Shown: positions 1 to 5,285 of the stretch, piece by piece
Numbering within the stretch: position 1 is the first letter of the stretch
Layout: each line of letters opens with the position of its first letter
Assembly: GCA_016781635.1 (NCBI GenBank)
Contig: JADDPY010000542.1
Coordinates: forward strand, 1-5,596
DNA: 5,596 nt
Source of the DNA: Rubrobacter sp.
Lineage (GTDB): Bacteria > Actinomycetota > Rubrobacteria > Rubrobacterales > Rubrobacteraceae
Reading direction: 5' to 3'
Translations under genes and position numbers: made by a program
Notes under the pieces: model-generated
Databases searched by the model: none
What the model saw: the letters and a program-made list of their open reading frames with translations, nothing else
Told to the model about the DNA's origin: nothing

Positions 1-129
1 CGGCCTACCGCCCCCGAGCGTTGGGCTCCGGAACCCGTTGCACCCGGAGCGGCTGAGCGGGAGCGCACGAAGCGTGCGGCCGGTCAGCACGCGCTATCGG
101 AGGGACGCAAGCGCGTCGCGCTGTGGACC

Positions 130-702
130 GTGGCGGAGATGGGAGCTTCCCTGTTCAAGCTCGAGGGCGTGAAGCGTCACGCTCGGGACAGGGCGTGGGC
201 GGCAGAGAGCACCTGGCTCGCCGGGGGCAGGGCGGAGGAGAGAGTCGGCGAGGAGTTGGAAGGTTTACGGGCGCACGGCTTCTACGTCTTCCACGACGTG
301 TCGCTCCCCGGGGTGGGCAACGTGGACCACGTCGTGCTTGGGGAGCGGGGCTTCTTCTCCATCGAGACGAAGAGTCACTCAGGACACGTGACGGCGCGCT
401 CGGGGCAACTCCTGCGTAACGGGCGGCCCTTCGAGAAGGACGTCGTCAAGCAGGCGTGGAGCGGGTGCTACCGGCTGCGCGAGCTCCTCGAAGCCGAAGT
501 CACGCCGCTACTACTCTTCACCGACGCTTTCGTCGAGGGCCGCATCACGGCGCGTGGCGTGCGCGTACTACCGCTGAAGTGGATAGTAGGGGAGATCCTG
601 AAGCCCGAGAGGCGCCACGACCCCAGGTCCGTGAAGTCCGCCGTGGCGAAGCTGAGCGACGCCACGGGCTGCCACCCCTCCGCAACACCTCGCCCTGCGT
701 AA
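130..702 (+). CDS. NERD (nuclease-related) domain protein, possibly 5'-partial
   Basis: The protein has 190 residues from the GTG at 130. The middle matches the NERD domain, a PD-(D/E)xK-nuclease-like fold: GNVDHVVLG (63-71) carries the conserved Asp66, FFSIETK (75-81) gives the Glu79-x-Lys81 pair, and VVKQAW (105-110) supplies the conserved Gln. The stretch PLLLFTDAFVEG and GVRVLPLKWIV is typical of the domain's C-terminal half. NERD proteins are presumed DNA-binding or DNA-processing factors, but their substrate is generally unknown. No transmembrane segment is visible. The start is uncertain: no Shine-Dalgarno site precedes 130, and the same frame is open without a stop back to base 1, reading basic, protein-like sequence (AGQHALSEGRKR). 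No ATG, GTG or TTG lies in that upstream frame. The true start may therefore lie outside the window, as actinobacterial NERD proteins often have a basic helical N-terminus. The gene is separated by 247 bases from the next one and has no evident link to the lipid operon. Confidence 0.72.
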   Translation: MAEMGASLFKLEGVKRHARDRAWAAESTWLAGGRAEERVGEELEGLRAHGFYVFHDVSLPGVGNVDHVVLGERGFFSIETKSHSGHVTARSGQLLRNGRPFEKDVVKQAWSGCYRLRELLEAEVTPLLLFTDAFVEGRITARGVRVLPLKWIVGEILKPERRHDPRSVKSAVAKLSDATGCHPSATPRPA

Positions 703-763
703 GAACGGCCCCTGCACCATCTATCTCAAACGATCCGTAGAAAGACCTGGAGCGAACTATCAA

Positions 764-777
764 CGGGGACGACCCCG
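764..777 (+). other. GC stem-loop downstream of the NERD gene, weak terminator candidate
   Basis: CGGGG (764-768) and CCCCG (773-777) form a perfect 5-bp stem around the loop ACGA, 61 bases after the NERD stop codon. Two further A-T pairs are possible across a bulged C. A short CTT follows but no U-tract, so intrinsic termination is doubtful. It is recorded because it is one of only two clear structures in the 703-949 gap. Confidence 0.25.
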
Positions 778-894
778 CTTGGGATCGGACCGTAGCACTG
801 GAAGGCGTGAACGGCGGATGCGATCTTCAGCCTCGATACAACGCCGCTGCTCGCCGCGCCCTACGCAAACCTCGCCGCCTTCGCTCTGGTGATG

Positions 895-910
895 TCGAGC
901 AACCGCTCGA
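895..910. repeat. Perfect 6-bp inverted repeat upstream of the 938 promoter
   Basis: TCGAGC (895-900) and GCTCGA (905-910) are perfect inverted repeats separated by AACC. A G-T wobble can extend the stem by one pair. The element ends only a few bases upstream of where a -35 box would sit for the TATAAT at 938-943. It could be a regulator site or the terminal hairpin of an upstream transcript, but there is no T-tract behind it. Coincidence is possible at this GC content. Confidence 0.3.
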
Positions 911-937
911 TCTCGGAGGCATGATCCGCTGTCCGAA

Positions 938-943
938 TATAAT
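938..943 (+). promoter_or_regulatory. Consensus -10 box (TATAAT), likely leaderless promoter
   Basis: TATAAT matches the sigma-70 (HrdB/SigA) -10 consensus 6/6, in a GC-rich region where such a hexamer stands out. The GTG at 950 lies 6 bases past its end, exactly where transcription would be expected to begin, and no Shine-Dalgarno site fits in between. This is the classic arrangement of a leaderless mRNA, common in Actinobacteria. The -35 region (around 914-920, CGGAGGC) is poor, so the promoter may lean on the -10 box or on an activator. Confidence 0.6.
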
Positions 944-949
944 GCGGCC

Positions 950-1258
950 GTGATCTTCTATGCCGCCACGGTGCTGTTTCTGGCGAACTTCGTCCTCGGG
1001 TTGTTGGTCCAGTTCGGGGTCGTGGACACGAAGCCGTTCCGCTGGCTACACCACGCCCTCTTCTTCGCGGTCTTTGCCTCGGCCGCGGGGGCCGTGCTGG
1101 CAGGCTTTTACTGGGGCGCTCCTTACCGGTGGACGCTGCTCCCCGTGCTCGGGCTTTTCGCCGTCCTGCCCTATGTGCGGGCGGGTACGAGGGGGCACGC
1201 GGCCCTCGCCTGCACGGCGCTCTTCTTCTATGGCGTGGGATTGGCCCAAAGTGTGTAG
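950..1258 (+). CDS. Small four-helix integral membrane protein, unknown function
   Basis: This is a 102-residue, strongly hydrophobic protein that I cannot assign to a family. Four membrane segments can be seen at about residues 2-24, 33-55, 59-77 and 83-100. Short connecting loops carry the charged residues (DTKPFR, the WGAPYR turn, RAGTRGH). There is no signal peptidase site and no soluble domain, so the whole protein should sit in the cytoplasmic membrane. The GTG start at 950 is favoured because a perfect -10 box lies immediately upstream, implying a leaderless transcript, and translation from 950 begins directly with the first helix. The next gene starts about 96 bases downstream, across a large palindrome. 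It may or may not be co-transcribed with the phenolic-lipid operon. A role beside membrane-lipid genes is possible, but nothing in the protein shows it. Existence of the gene is likely; function is unknown. Confidence 0.65.
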   Translation: MIFYAATVLFLANFVLGLLVQFGVVDTKPFRWLHHALFFAVFASAAGAVLAGFYWGAPYRWTLLPVLGLFAVLPYVRAGTRGHAALACTALFFYGVGLAQSV

Positions 1259-1282
1259 GAGAGACACCGCTTCTGTGAGCCC

Positions 1283-1320
1283 TTTGACCTTACGGGGCCC
1301 GCTCCCCGGGTAAGTTCAAA
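1283..1320. promoter_or_regulatory. 38-bp imperfect palindrome, candidate operator or mRNA hairpin
   Basis: TTTGACCTTAC (1283-1293) and GTAAGTTCAAA (1310-1320) are inverted repeats matching at 10 of 11 positions. Inside them, GGGG (1294-1297) pairs with CCCC (1304-1307) around a six-base loop, leaving GG (1308-1309) as a bulge. The left arm contains TTGACC (1284-1289), a good -35 box. The right arm contains TAAGTT (1311-1316), a -10-like hexamer 21 bases away. A dyad inside an overlong spacer recalls MerR-family promoters, although those have 19-20 bases. Read as RNA it is a stable hairpin, but no U-tract follows on either strand, so it is not a standard terminator. It sits just before the first gene of the lipid operon and is the best candidate for its control element. 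Confidence 0.5.
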
Positions 1321-1339
1321 CCATCGTGGAATTCTTTGT

Positions 1340-1346
1340 GGAGAGG
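1340..1346 (+). promoter_or_regulatory. Shine-Dalgarno site supporting a CTG start at 1355
   Basis: GGAGAGG lies 8 bases before the in-frame CTG at 1355. No ATG, GTG or TTG exists in this frame between the upstream stop (1256-1258) and the GGGPAG dinucleotide-binding motif, so this ribosome site decides the start of the monooxygenase gene. Confidence 0.6.
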
Positions 1347-1354
1347 CGGCACCG

Positions 1355-2647
1355 CTGACTGTCGATGCGACCCCTACCCGTGCGCGCGTAACGCGCGCCG
1401 GGAGCAGCGAGAAAACGGGCTGCTGCGTCGTCGGCGGGGGCCCTGCGGGGTTGATGCTGGCGCTGCTGCTGGCGCGCCGCGGGGTGGACGTCACTGTGCT
1501 CGAGGCGCATGGAGACTTCGACCGCGAGTTTCGCGGCAACACCATCAACCCGGCGGCGATGGAGATCCTGGATTCCCTGGGGCTCGCCGGCGGTCTCTCG
1601 AAGCTGCGGCACGCTCTTATCAAGAGCTTCATCGTGCAGGCCGGGCCCGAGCAGGAGACGTTCGCGGACTTCTCGCGCCTGAAAACTCGTTACCCGTACA
1701 TTCTGATGCTCCCACAGGGCCGCTTTCTGGAGTTCGTCGCGGCGGAGGCGAGACGCTACCCCAACTTCCGGGTCCATATGGGGGCGCGGGTGAGGGAGCT
1801 TGTGGAGGAGAGCGGCGCGGTGCGCGGCGTCCTCTATGACGGGCCGAACGGCGAGAGGCGCGAGGTGCGCTCCGAGCTCGTCGTGGGGACGGATGGCCGC
1901 TTCTCGAAGGTCCGCAAGCTTGCGGGGCTGGAGCCGGTCGGGGGGGAGCCGCCGATGGACGTCGTGTGGTTCAACGTGCCCCGGGAGGCGGAGGACCCGG
2001 AGGAGGCGGGGGCCATCTTCCGCTGTGGGCGCGGCGGGCTGCTCGTTCTCATGGACCACTTCGACCACTGGCAGGTCGGATACCTTATCCCGAAGGGGGA
2101 TTTCGCACGCCTCAAGGAGGCGGGGATCACGGTTTTCAGGGGGGCGGTGGCGGAGCTGGCCCCCGAGCTTTCGGAGAGGGTTCGGGGGATAGAGGACTGG
2201 AGGCAGGTTTCGCTGCTCTCCGTGGAGTCCGACCGGCTAAGGAGGTGGTACGCGCCGGGGCTGCTCGTGATCGGGGACGCGGCACACGTCGTCTCGCCCG
2301 TGGGGGGAATCGGGATCAACCTGGCGATCCAGGACGCGGTCGAGGCGGCCAACGTGGTCGCGGGGCCGCTCCTGGAGGGACGCCTCCGGACGCGGCACCT
2401 GCGCGCCGTGCAGCGCCGACGGTCCCCGGCGGTGCGCCTGATCCAGCTTGCCCAGGAGCTCGCGCAGCGCTGGGTCGTGGCGAGTGCCCTCGACCCCGAT
2501 CCCGAGGAGCCTTTCCGGCTGCCGCGCTCCCTTAAGCTGGTACTGCGCGCCCCCGTCCTGCGCGATCTACCGGCGCGTTTGATCGCCTTCGGCGCGTGGC
2601 GCGTGCGCGTGCGTGGCGCGATTCGAGAAGCCGAGGAGAAAAAATAG
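1355..2647 (+). CDS. FAD-dependent aromatic-ring monooxygenase (SrsC-like)
   Basis: This is a group A flavoprotein hydroxylase, which uses NAD(P)H and O2 to hydroxylate an aromatic ring. From the proposed CTG start it has 430 residues, usual for the family. Visible motifs, in order: the Rossmann FAD motif VVGGGPAG (25-32), closed by an acidic residue in VTVLEAH; the DFDREFRG segment; the DG motif [10 protein letters not shown] with Asp180-Gly181; and the second FAD motif [16 protein letters not shown] (from 307). Starting at the first ATG or TTG (1451/1454) would delete the GGGPAG motif, so that start is wrong. The in-frame CTG at 1355 with GGAGAGG 8 bases upstream restores it. The stop overlaps the GTG of the nitroreductase by one base. 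With a type III PKS and an ICMT-like methyltransferase downstream, the nearest functional parallel is S. griseus SrsC, which hydroxylates O-methylated alkylresorcinols towards alkylquinones. The enzyme class is secure; the substrate is inferred from context. A geranylgeranyl-reductase-like or other hydroxylase role is the alternative. Confidence 0.88.
   Translation: MTVDATPTRARVTRAGSSEKTGCCVVGGGPAGLMLALLLARRGVDVTVLEAHGDFDREFRGNTINPAAMEILDSLGLAGGLSKLRHALIKSFIVQAGPEQETFADFSRLKTRYPYILMLPQGRFLEFVAAEARRYPNFRVHMGARVRELVEESGAVRGVLYDGPNGERREVRSELVVGTDGRFSKVRKLAGLEPVGGEPPMDVVWFNVPREAEDPEEAGAIFRCGRGGLLVLMDHFDHWQVGYLIPKGDFARLKEAGITVFRGAVAELAPELSERVRGIEDWRQVSLLSVESDRLRRWYAPGLLVIGDAAHVVSPVGGIGINLAIQDAVEAANVVAGPLLEGRLRTRHLRAVQRRRSPAVRLIQLAQELAQRWVVASALDPDPEEPFRLPRSLKLVLRAPVLRDLPARLIAFGAWRVRVRGAIREAEEKK
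2633..2638 (+). promoter_or_regulatory. Shine-Dalgarno site for the nitroreductase gene
   Basis: GAGGAG lies inside the last codons of the monooxygenase, 8 bases before the GTG at 2647. It favours 2647 over the upstream in-frame start at 2596, which would overlap the monooxygenase by 52 bases and has no comparable site. Confidence 0.6.
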
Positions 2648-3555
2648 TGAGCGAAAGCGCTGTTGTATACTCGAAAAATGATTCCCTTGCGAGCGCCCGC
2701 GCCGATAGGGAGGGTCTAGCCTTGGAGCTATACGATGCCCTCCGACGACGCAGAACCACCAACGGGCCCTTCCTTCCGGACCCGGTGAGCCTCGAACACC
2801 AGCGAATGCTTGTCGAGGTCGCCGCCATGGCCCCCTCTCACCTCAACAGCCAGCCCTGGCGCTTCGTACTCGTGGACAACCGGGAGAAGATACAGGCGCT
2901 CGCGGATGAGAGCGGCAAGAGCATGACGCAGGTCTTCCGGGACGGAACCTTCTTCAAGCGCTACCGTCCCTACTTCCGTTTCTCGAAAAAGGAGATGGAG
3001 GAGAAGCGGGACGGCATTTACTTCGACCAGCTCCCGAGCGTCCTGAGACCGTTTACGCGGCAGGTCTTCTCGCCGACCGCCCAGGCCCTGATGAACCGTT
3101 TGGGGGTCCCGAATACCCTCGGGGAGGACAACCGCAAGCTCGTAGCCGGCTCGCCGCTACTGCTCGCCGTCCTCCTGGACAAGGCGGAGTACCGGCCAGG
3201 TGAGCTCTCGGGGTTCTACTCCATCTTCGGGATGGGGGCCGCGATCGAGAACATCTGGCTGATGACCACCGAGCTCGGGATGGGCATACAGTTCGTCTCC
3301 TTCCCGATGGAGGTTCCGGAGAGCTGGGGGAGGATACAAGACCTCCTCGAGGTCCCCGACGACCTGGAGCTTATGGCCGTCTACCGTCTGGGCTACCTGC
3401 CCGAGGAGAAGCGTCGTCCCGCGATAGATTGGACTAGCAACCAGCGTAAGCGCCTCCCTCAGTATGTTTTTCGCAACTCGTGCGCCACGCCCGAACCCGA
3501 GCCCTCGTCCGAGCCTGCACGGCCGGATCCCGCGCAGAAGGAGAACGGACGATGA
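2647..3555 (+). CDS. Nitroreductase-family FMN flavoprotein
   Basis: This is a predicted FMN-dependent NAD(P)H oxidoreductase of the nitroreductase fold. The family reduces quinones, nitroaromatics, enones or flavins. It has 302 residues from the GTG at 2647. Motifs: [10 protein letters not shown] (33-42), where the family uses Arg/Ser residues to hold the FMN phosphate; [13 protein letters not shown] (62-74), the signature loop; and the long helix from [10 protein letters not shown] to GMG (195-213) that packs at the dimer interface. At about 300 residues it exceeds the usual 180-220 because of a charged, aromatic-rich insertion at about 100-160 ([18 protein letters not shown]) and a C-terminal Pro/Glu-rich tail (279-302) that looks disordered. 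Its GTG overlaps the monooxygenase TAG by one base and its TGA overlaps the PKS ATG by four, so the three are translationally coupled. This implies a step in the same pathway, perhaps quinone/hydroquinone or unsaturated-chain reduction; that role is inference. No counterpart is part of the described srsABC set. Confidence 0.85.
   Translation: MSESAVVYSKNDSLASARADREGLALELYDALRRRRTTNGPFLPDPVSLEHQRMLVEVAAMAPSHLNSQPWRFVLVDNREKIQALADESGKSMTQVFRDGTFFKRYRPYFRFSKKEMEEKRDGIYFDQLPSVLRPFTRQVFSPTAQALMNRLGVPNTLGEDNRKLVAGSPLLLAVLLDKAEYRPGELSGFYSIFGMGAAIENIWLMTTELGMGIQFVSFPMEVPESWGRIQDLLEVPDDLELMAVYRLGYLPEEKRRPAIDWTSNQRKRLPQYVFRNSCATPEPEPSSEPARPDPAQKENGR
3538..3543 (+). promoter_or_regulatory. Shine-Dalgarno site for the type III PKS gene
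   Basis: AAGGAG precedes the ATG at 3552 by 8 bases. It fixes the start there and not at the in-frame ATG-less upstream extension beginning near 3480, whose extra residues simply read through the Pro-rich tail of the nitroreductase in another frame. Confidence 0.65.
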
Positions 3556-4622
3556 GGGGGCAAAACCCGCGCATACTCTCCGTGGCGACCTCCGTGCCGC
3601 GCCACCGCATCTCCCAGGAGACGGCCAAGGACCTGGCGCGCGCGATGTTCTCCGAGGTCTACAGGGACGTCGAGCGCCTGCTTCCGGTCTTCGACAACGT
3701 GGACATAGAGGGCCGCAACTTCTGCGTCCCGGTCGAGTGGTTTCACGAGGATCACGGCTTCCCGGAGAAAAACGCTTTATACGTCGAGAACGCCCTCGAC
3801 CTCTCCGAGAAGGCGGCTCGTCGCGCGTTGGATCGGGCGGGGGTCGAGCCCGAGGAGGTCGGGGCGGTCTTCTTCGTCTCGACGACCGGTATTTCGACGC
3901 CCTCCATAGACTCGCAGCTTCTCCCGAGGCTCGGCCTCTCCGAGGAGACGCGGCGCGTACCGATCTGGGGCCTGGGGTGCGCGGCCGGGGCGAGCGGGCT
4001 CTCCGTGGCCGCCGACCACGCCCGGCTCTACCCGGAGAAGCCCGTCCTCTTCGTCGCGGTCGAGCTGTGCGGCCTGACGTTCCAGAAGGGCGACCGCTCC
4101 AAGGCGGGGCTTATCTCCACCGCTCTCTTCGCCGACGGTGCCGCGGCCGTGGTACTCGGTGGCCCGGAGCGGGTGGCCGAAGACGCGGGACCGGAGCTTC
4201 TCGGGAGCTACAGCACGACGTGGACCGGCACGGAGGACATTATGGGCTGGGAGATCGTGGAGACCGGCTTCAAAGTAAGGCTCTCACGTAGCGTCCCCGA
4301 CCTCGTGCGCAACCGCATGCCAGAGAACCTCGAGAAAGCGCTGAGCTCCGTCGGCCTCGCCCGCGATGATGTAAAACACTTCGTCACTCACCCCGGCGGC
4401 TCCAAGGTTCTGGACGCGTTCGAGGAGGTCTTCGGGCTCGAACGTGGCGGCCTCGCCTTCTCGCGGGAGGTGCTCCGCGAGCATGGCAACATGTCCAGCG
4501 TCACCATATTGTTCATCCTGGAGCGTTTCCTGGAGAGCGGCGATGCCTCACCGGGCGACCACGGGGTCCTCTCCGCGCTGGGCCCGGGCTTCTCCGCCGA
4601 GCACGTGTTCTTCAGGTGCTAG
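3552..4622 (+). CDS. Type III polyketide synthase (chalcone/stilbene synthase superfamily)
   Basis: This is a homodimeric ketosynthase that loads an acyl-CoA starter, extends it with malonyl- or methylmalonyl-CoA and cyclises the chain to a resorcinol, pyrone or related ring. It has 356 residues, typical of bacterial members. The catalytic triad is intact: Cys143 in [10 protein letters not shown], His280 in THPGG, and Asn313 in EHGNMSS. Other family blocks are [14 protein letters not shown] (107-120), ELCGLTFQ (171-178), [14 protein letters not shown] and MGWEI followed by [14 protein letters not shown]. The Phe corresponding to chalcone synthase Phe215 appears kept (Phe177), while the Phe265 position is Val, as is common in bacterial enzymes. 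The C-terminal block reads ALGPGF where many relatives have Phe-Gly-Pro-Gly. The ATG overlaps the nitroreductase stop as ATGA with AAGGAG 8 bases upstream. With the linked methyltransferase and hydroxylase, an alkylresorcinol or alkylpyrone synthase (SrsA/BpsA-like) is most likely. Starter length and extender unit cannot be read here. Confidence 0.93.
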   Translation: MRGQNPRILSVATSVPRHRISQETAKDLARAMFSEVYRDVERLLPVFDNVDIEGRNFCVPVEWFHEDHGFPEKNALYVENALDLSEKAARRALDRAGVEPEEVGAVFFVSTTGISTPSIDSQLLPRLGLSEETRRVPIWGLGCAAGASGLSVAADHARLYPEKPVLFVAVELCGLTFQKGDRSKAGLISTALFADGAAAVVLGGPERVAEDAGPELLGSYSTTWTGTEDIMGWEIVETGFKVRLSRSVPDLVRNRMPENLEKALSSVGLARDDVKHFVTHPGGSKVLDAFEEVFGLERGGLAFSREVLREHGNMSSVTILFILERFLESGDASPGDHGVLSALGPGFSAEHVFFRC

Positions 4623-4694
4623 AAGCCTCGTGAGCCCAGGGCCCTCTGCCTTCGACTTTCGGTTCCTTTCTCGGGTGGCTAGAGCAGGGTTTTG

Positions 4695-5216
4695 ATGCTC
4701 ACCGTCGTCCTAATACTCGCCGTGACCATCATCGCCGTGCAGCGTCTTCTGGAGCTCGTGCTGGCGCGGAGGAACGAGCGGAGGGCTCGTGCGCGAGGAG
4801 CGGTCGAGCGGGGTCAGGGCCACTATCCCCTTATCGTAGGGTTGCATTCTCTGTGGCTCGTCTCGACGCTCGTGGAGGGGCTGGTTCGAGGCCCGGAGGC
4901 GCCGTCCTTCTGGCCCGTGGCGCTCGCGCTGTTCCTGCTCGTGCAGCCGCTGCGGTACTGGGCGATATTTTCGTTGGGCCCCTACTGGAACACGAAGATA
5001 CTCGTCGTGCCGGGGGCGAAGGTCGTGGCCGGCGGCCCGTACCGGTACGTGAGCCATCCGAACTACGTGGTGGTTGTCGTCGAGATCCTCACATTCCCCC
5101 TGATCTTCGGGGCGTGGTGGACGGCTCTCGTCTTCACGGCCCTCAACGCGGCCGTGCTGTACGTCAGGATTCGGGAGGAGAACCGGGCGCTCCGCGAGCT
5201 GGCTGATGTAAGCTAG
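4695..5216 (+). CDS. ICMT-like integral membrane O-methyltransferase (SrsB/BpsB-like)
   Basis: This is a 173-residue membrane methyltransferase of the isoprenylcysteine carboxyl methyltransferase / phospholipid methyltransferase family, which uses S-adenosylmethionine at the membrane face. Hydrophobic segments lie at about 2-23, 45-64, 72-92 and a re-entrant C-terminal pair at 125-157. The family signature is GPYRYVSHPNY (114-124), followed by an acidic residue (Glu130), an FPL turn and RIREE (158-162), the C-terminal Arg/Glu cluster of the SAM site. The ATG at 4695 is preferred to the adjacent TTG at 4692 because AGGG (4686-4689) is then 5 bases away; an in-frame stop sits at 4680-4682. It starts 72 bases after the PKS, with no clear promoter or terminator between, so probably in the same operon. 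In Bacillus (BpsB) and S. griseus (SrsB) such proteins beside type III PKSs methylate the phenolic or pyrone hydroxyl, and the same role is inferred here. Confidence 0.87.
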   Translation: MLTVVLILAVTIIAVQRLLELVLARRNERRARARGAVERGQGHYPLIVGLHSLWLVSTLVEGLVRGPEAPSFWPVALALFLLVQPLRYWAIFSLGPYWNTKILVVPGAKVVAGGPYRYVSHPNYVVVVVEILTFPLIFGAWWTALVFTALNAAVLYVRIREENRALRELADVS

Positions 5217-5217
5217 T

Positions 5218-5257
5218 CGGACAACCCGTCGGCATCAAGCCGACGCGCCGAAGTCCG
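5218..5257 (+). other. Two-part stem-loop in the serS leader
   Basis: CGTCGGC (5227-5233) and GCCGACG (5239-5245) form a perfect 7-bp stem with loop ATCAA. Outside it, CGGAC (5218-5222) can pair with GTCCG (5253-5257), giving a two-storey hairpin that begins right after the methyltransferase stop. No U-tract follows, so it is not a standard terminator. T-box landmarks (a TGG-type antiterminator before the gene) are missing in this 69-base leader. It may partly end the lipid-operon transcript, stabilise mRNA or regulate serS. Confidence 0.35.
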
Positions 5258-5272
5258 CGCAAGCTTACAAAC

Positions 5273-5278
5273 AGGAGG
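5273..5278 (+). promoter_or_regulatory. Strong Shine-Dalgarno site for serS
   Basis: AGGAGG, a full match to the anti-SD core, lies 7 bases before the ATG at 5286 and settles the start of the seryl-tRNA synthetase gene. Confidence 0.8.
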
Positions 5279-5285
5279 ACCCTCG

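Noticed and set aside
807..953. Possible 48-codon gene starting at GTG 807 and overlapping the GTG at 950
   Set aside because: It has no ribosome site, an Arg-rich composition and no recognisable domain; the TATAAT box and stem-loop inside it fit regulatory DNA better. Another frame across 811-924 reads smoothly (LAAPYANLAAF) but has no start and stops on both sides, so a gene remnant cannot be supported.
1316..2068. 250-codon open frame on the minus strand
   Set aside because: It lies fully opposite the monooxygenase, whose FAD motifs are unmistakable. Its His/Arg/Leu-rich translation is the usual antisense shadow of GC-rich coding DNA.
2666..2671. TATACT, a -10-like box inside the start of the nitroreductase gene
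   Set aside because: No -35 box is present at suitable spacing and the following ATG (2678) opens only a very short frame. It is probably chance, though an internal promoter cannot be excluded.
3464..4291. 275-codon plus-strand frame overlapping the PKS
   Set aside because: Its translation is Arg/Gly/Pro-rich low-complexity sequence in another frame of the PKS gene, which has full catalytic motifs.
4623..4694. Terminator or promoter between PKS and methyltransferase
   Set aside because: Only a GGGCCC dyad without loop room or U-tract is present, and no -35/-10 pair stands out, so the genes are treated as one operon.
5217..5285. T-box riboswitch upstream of serS
   Set aside because: The leader is only 69 bases and lacks a specifier stem and the TGG-type antiterminator sequence expected of T-boxes.
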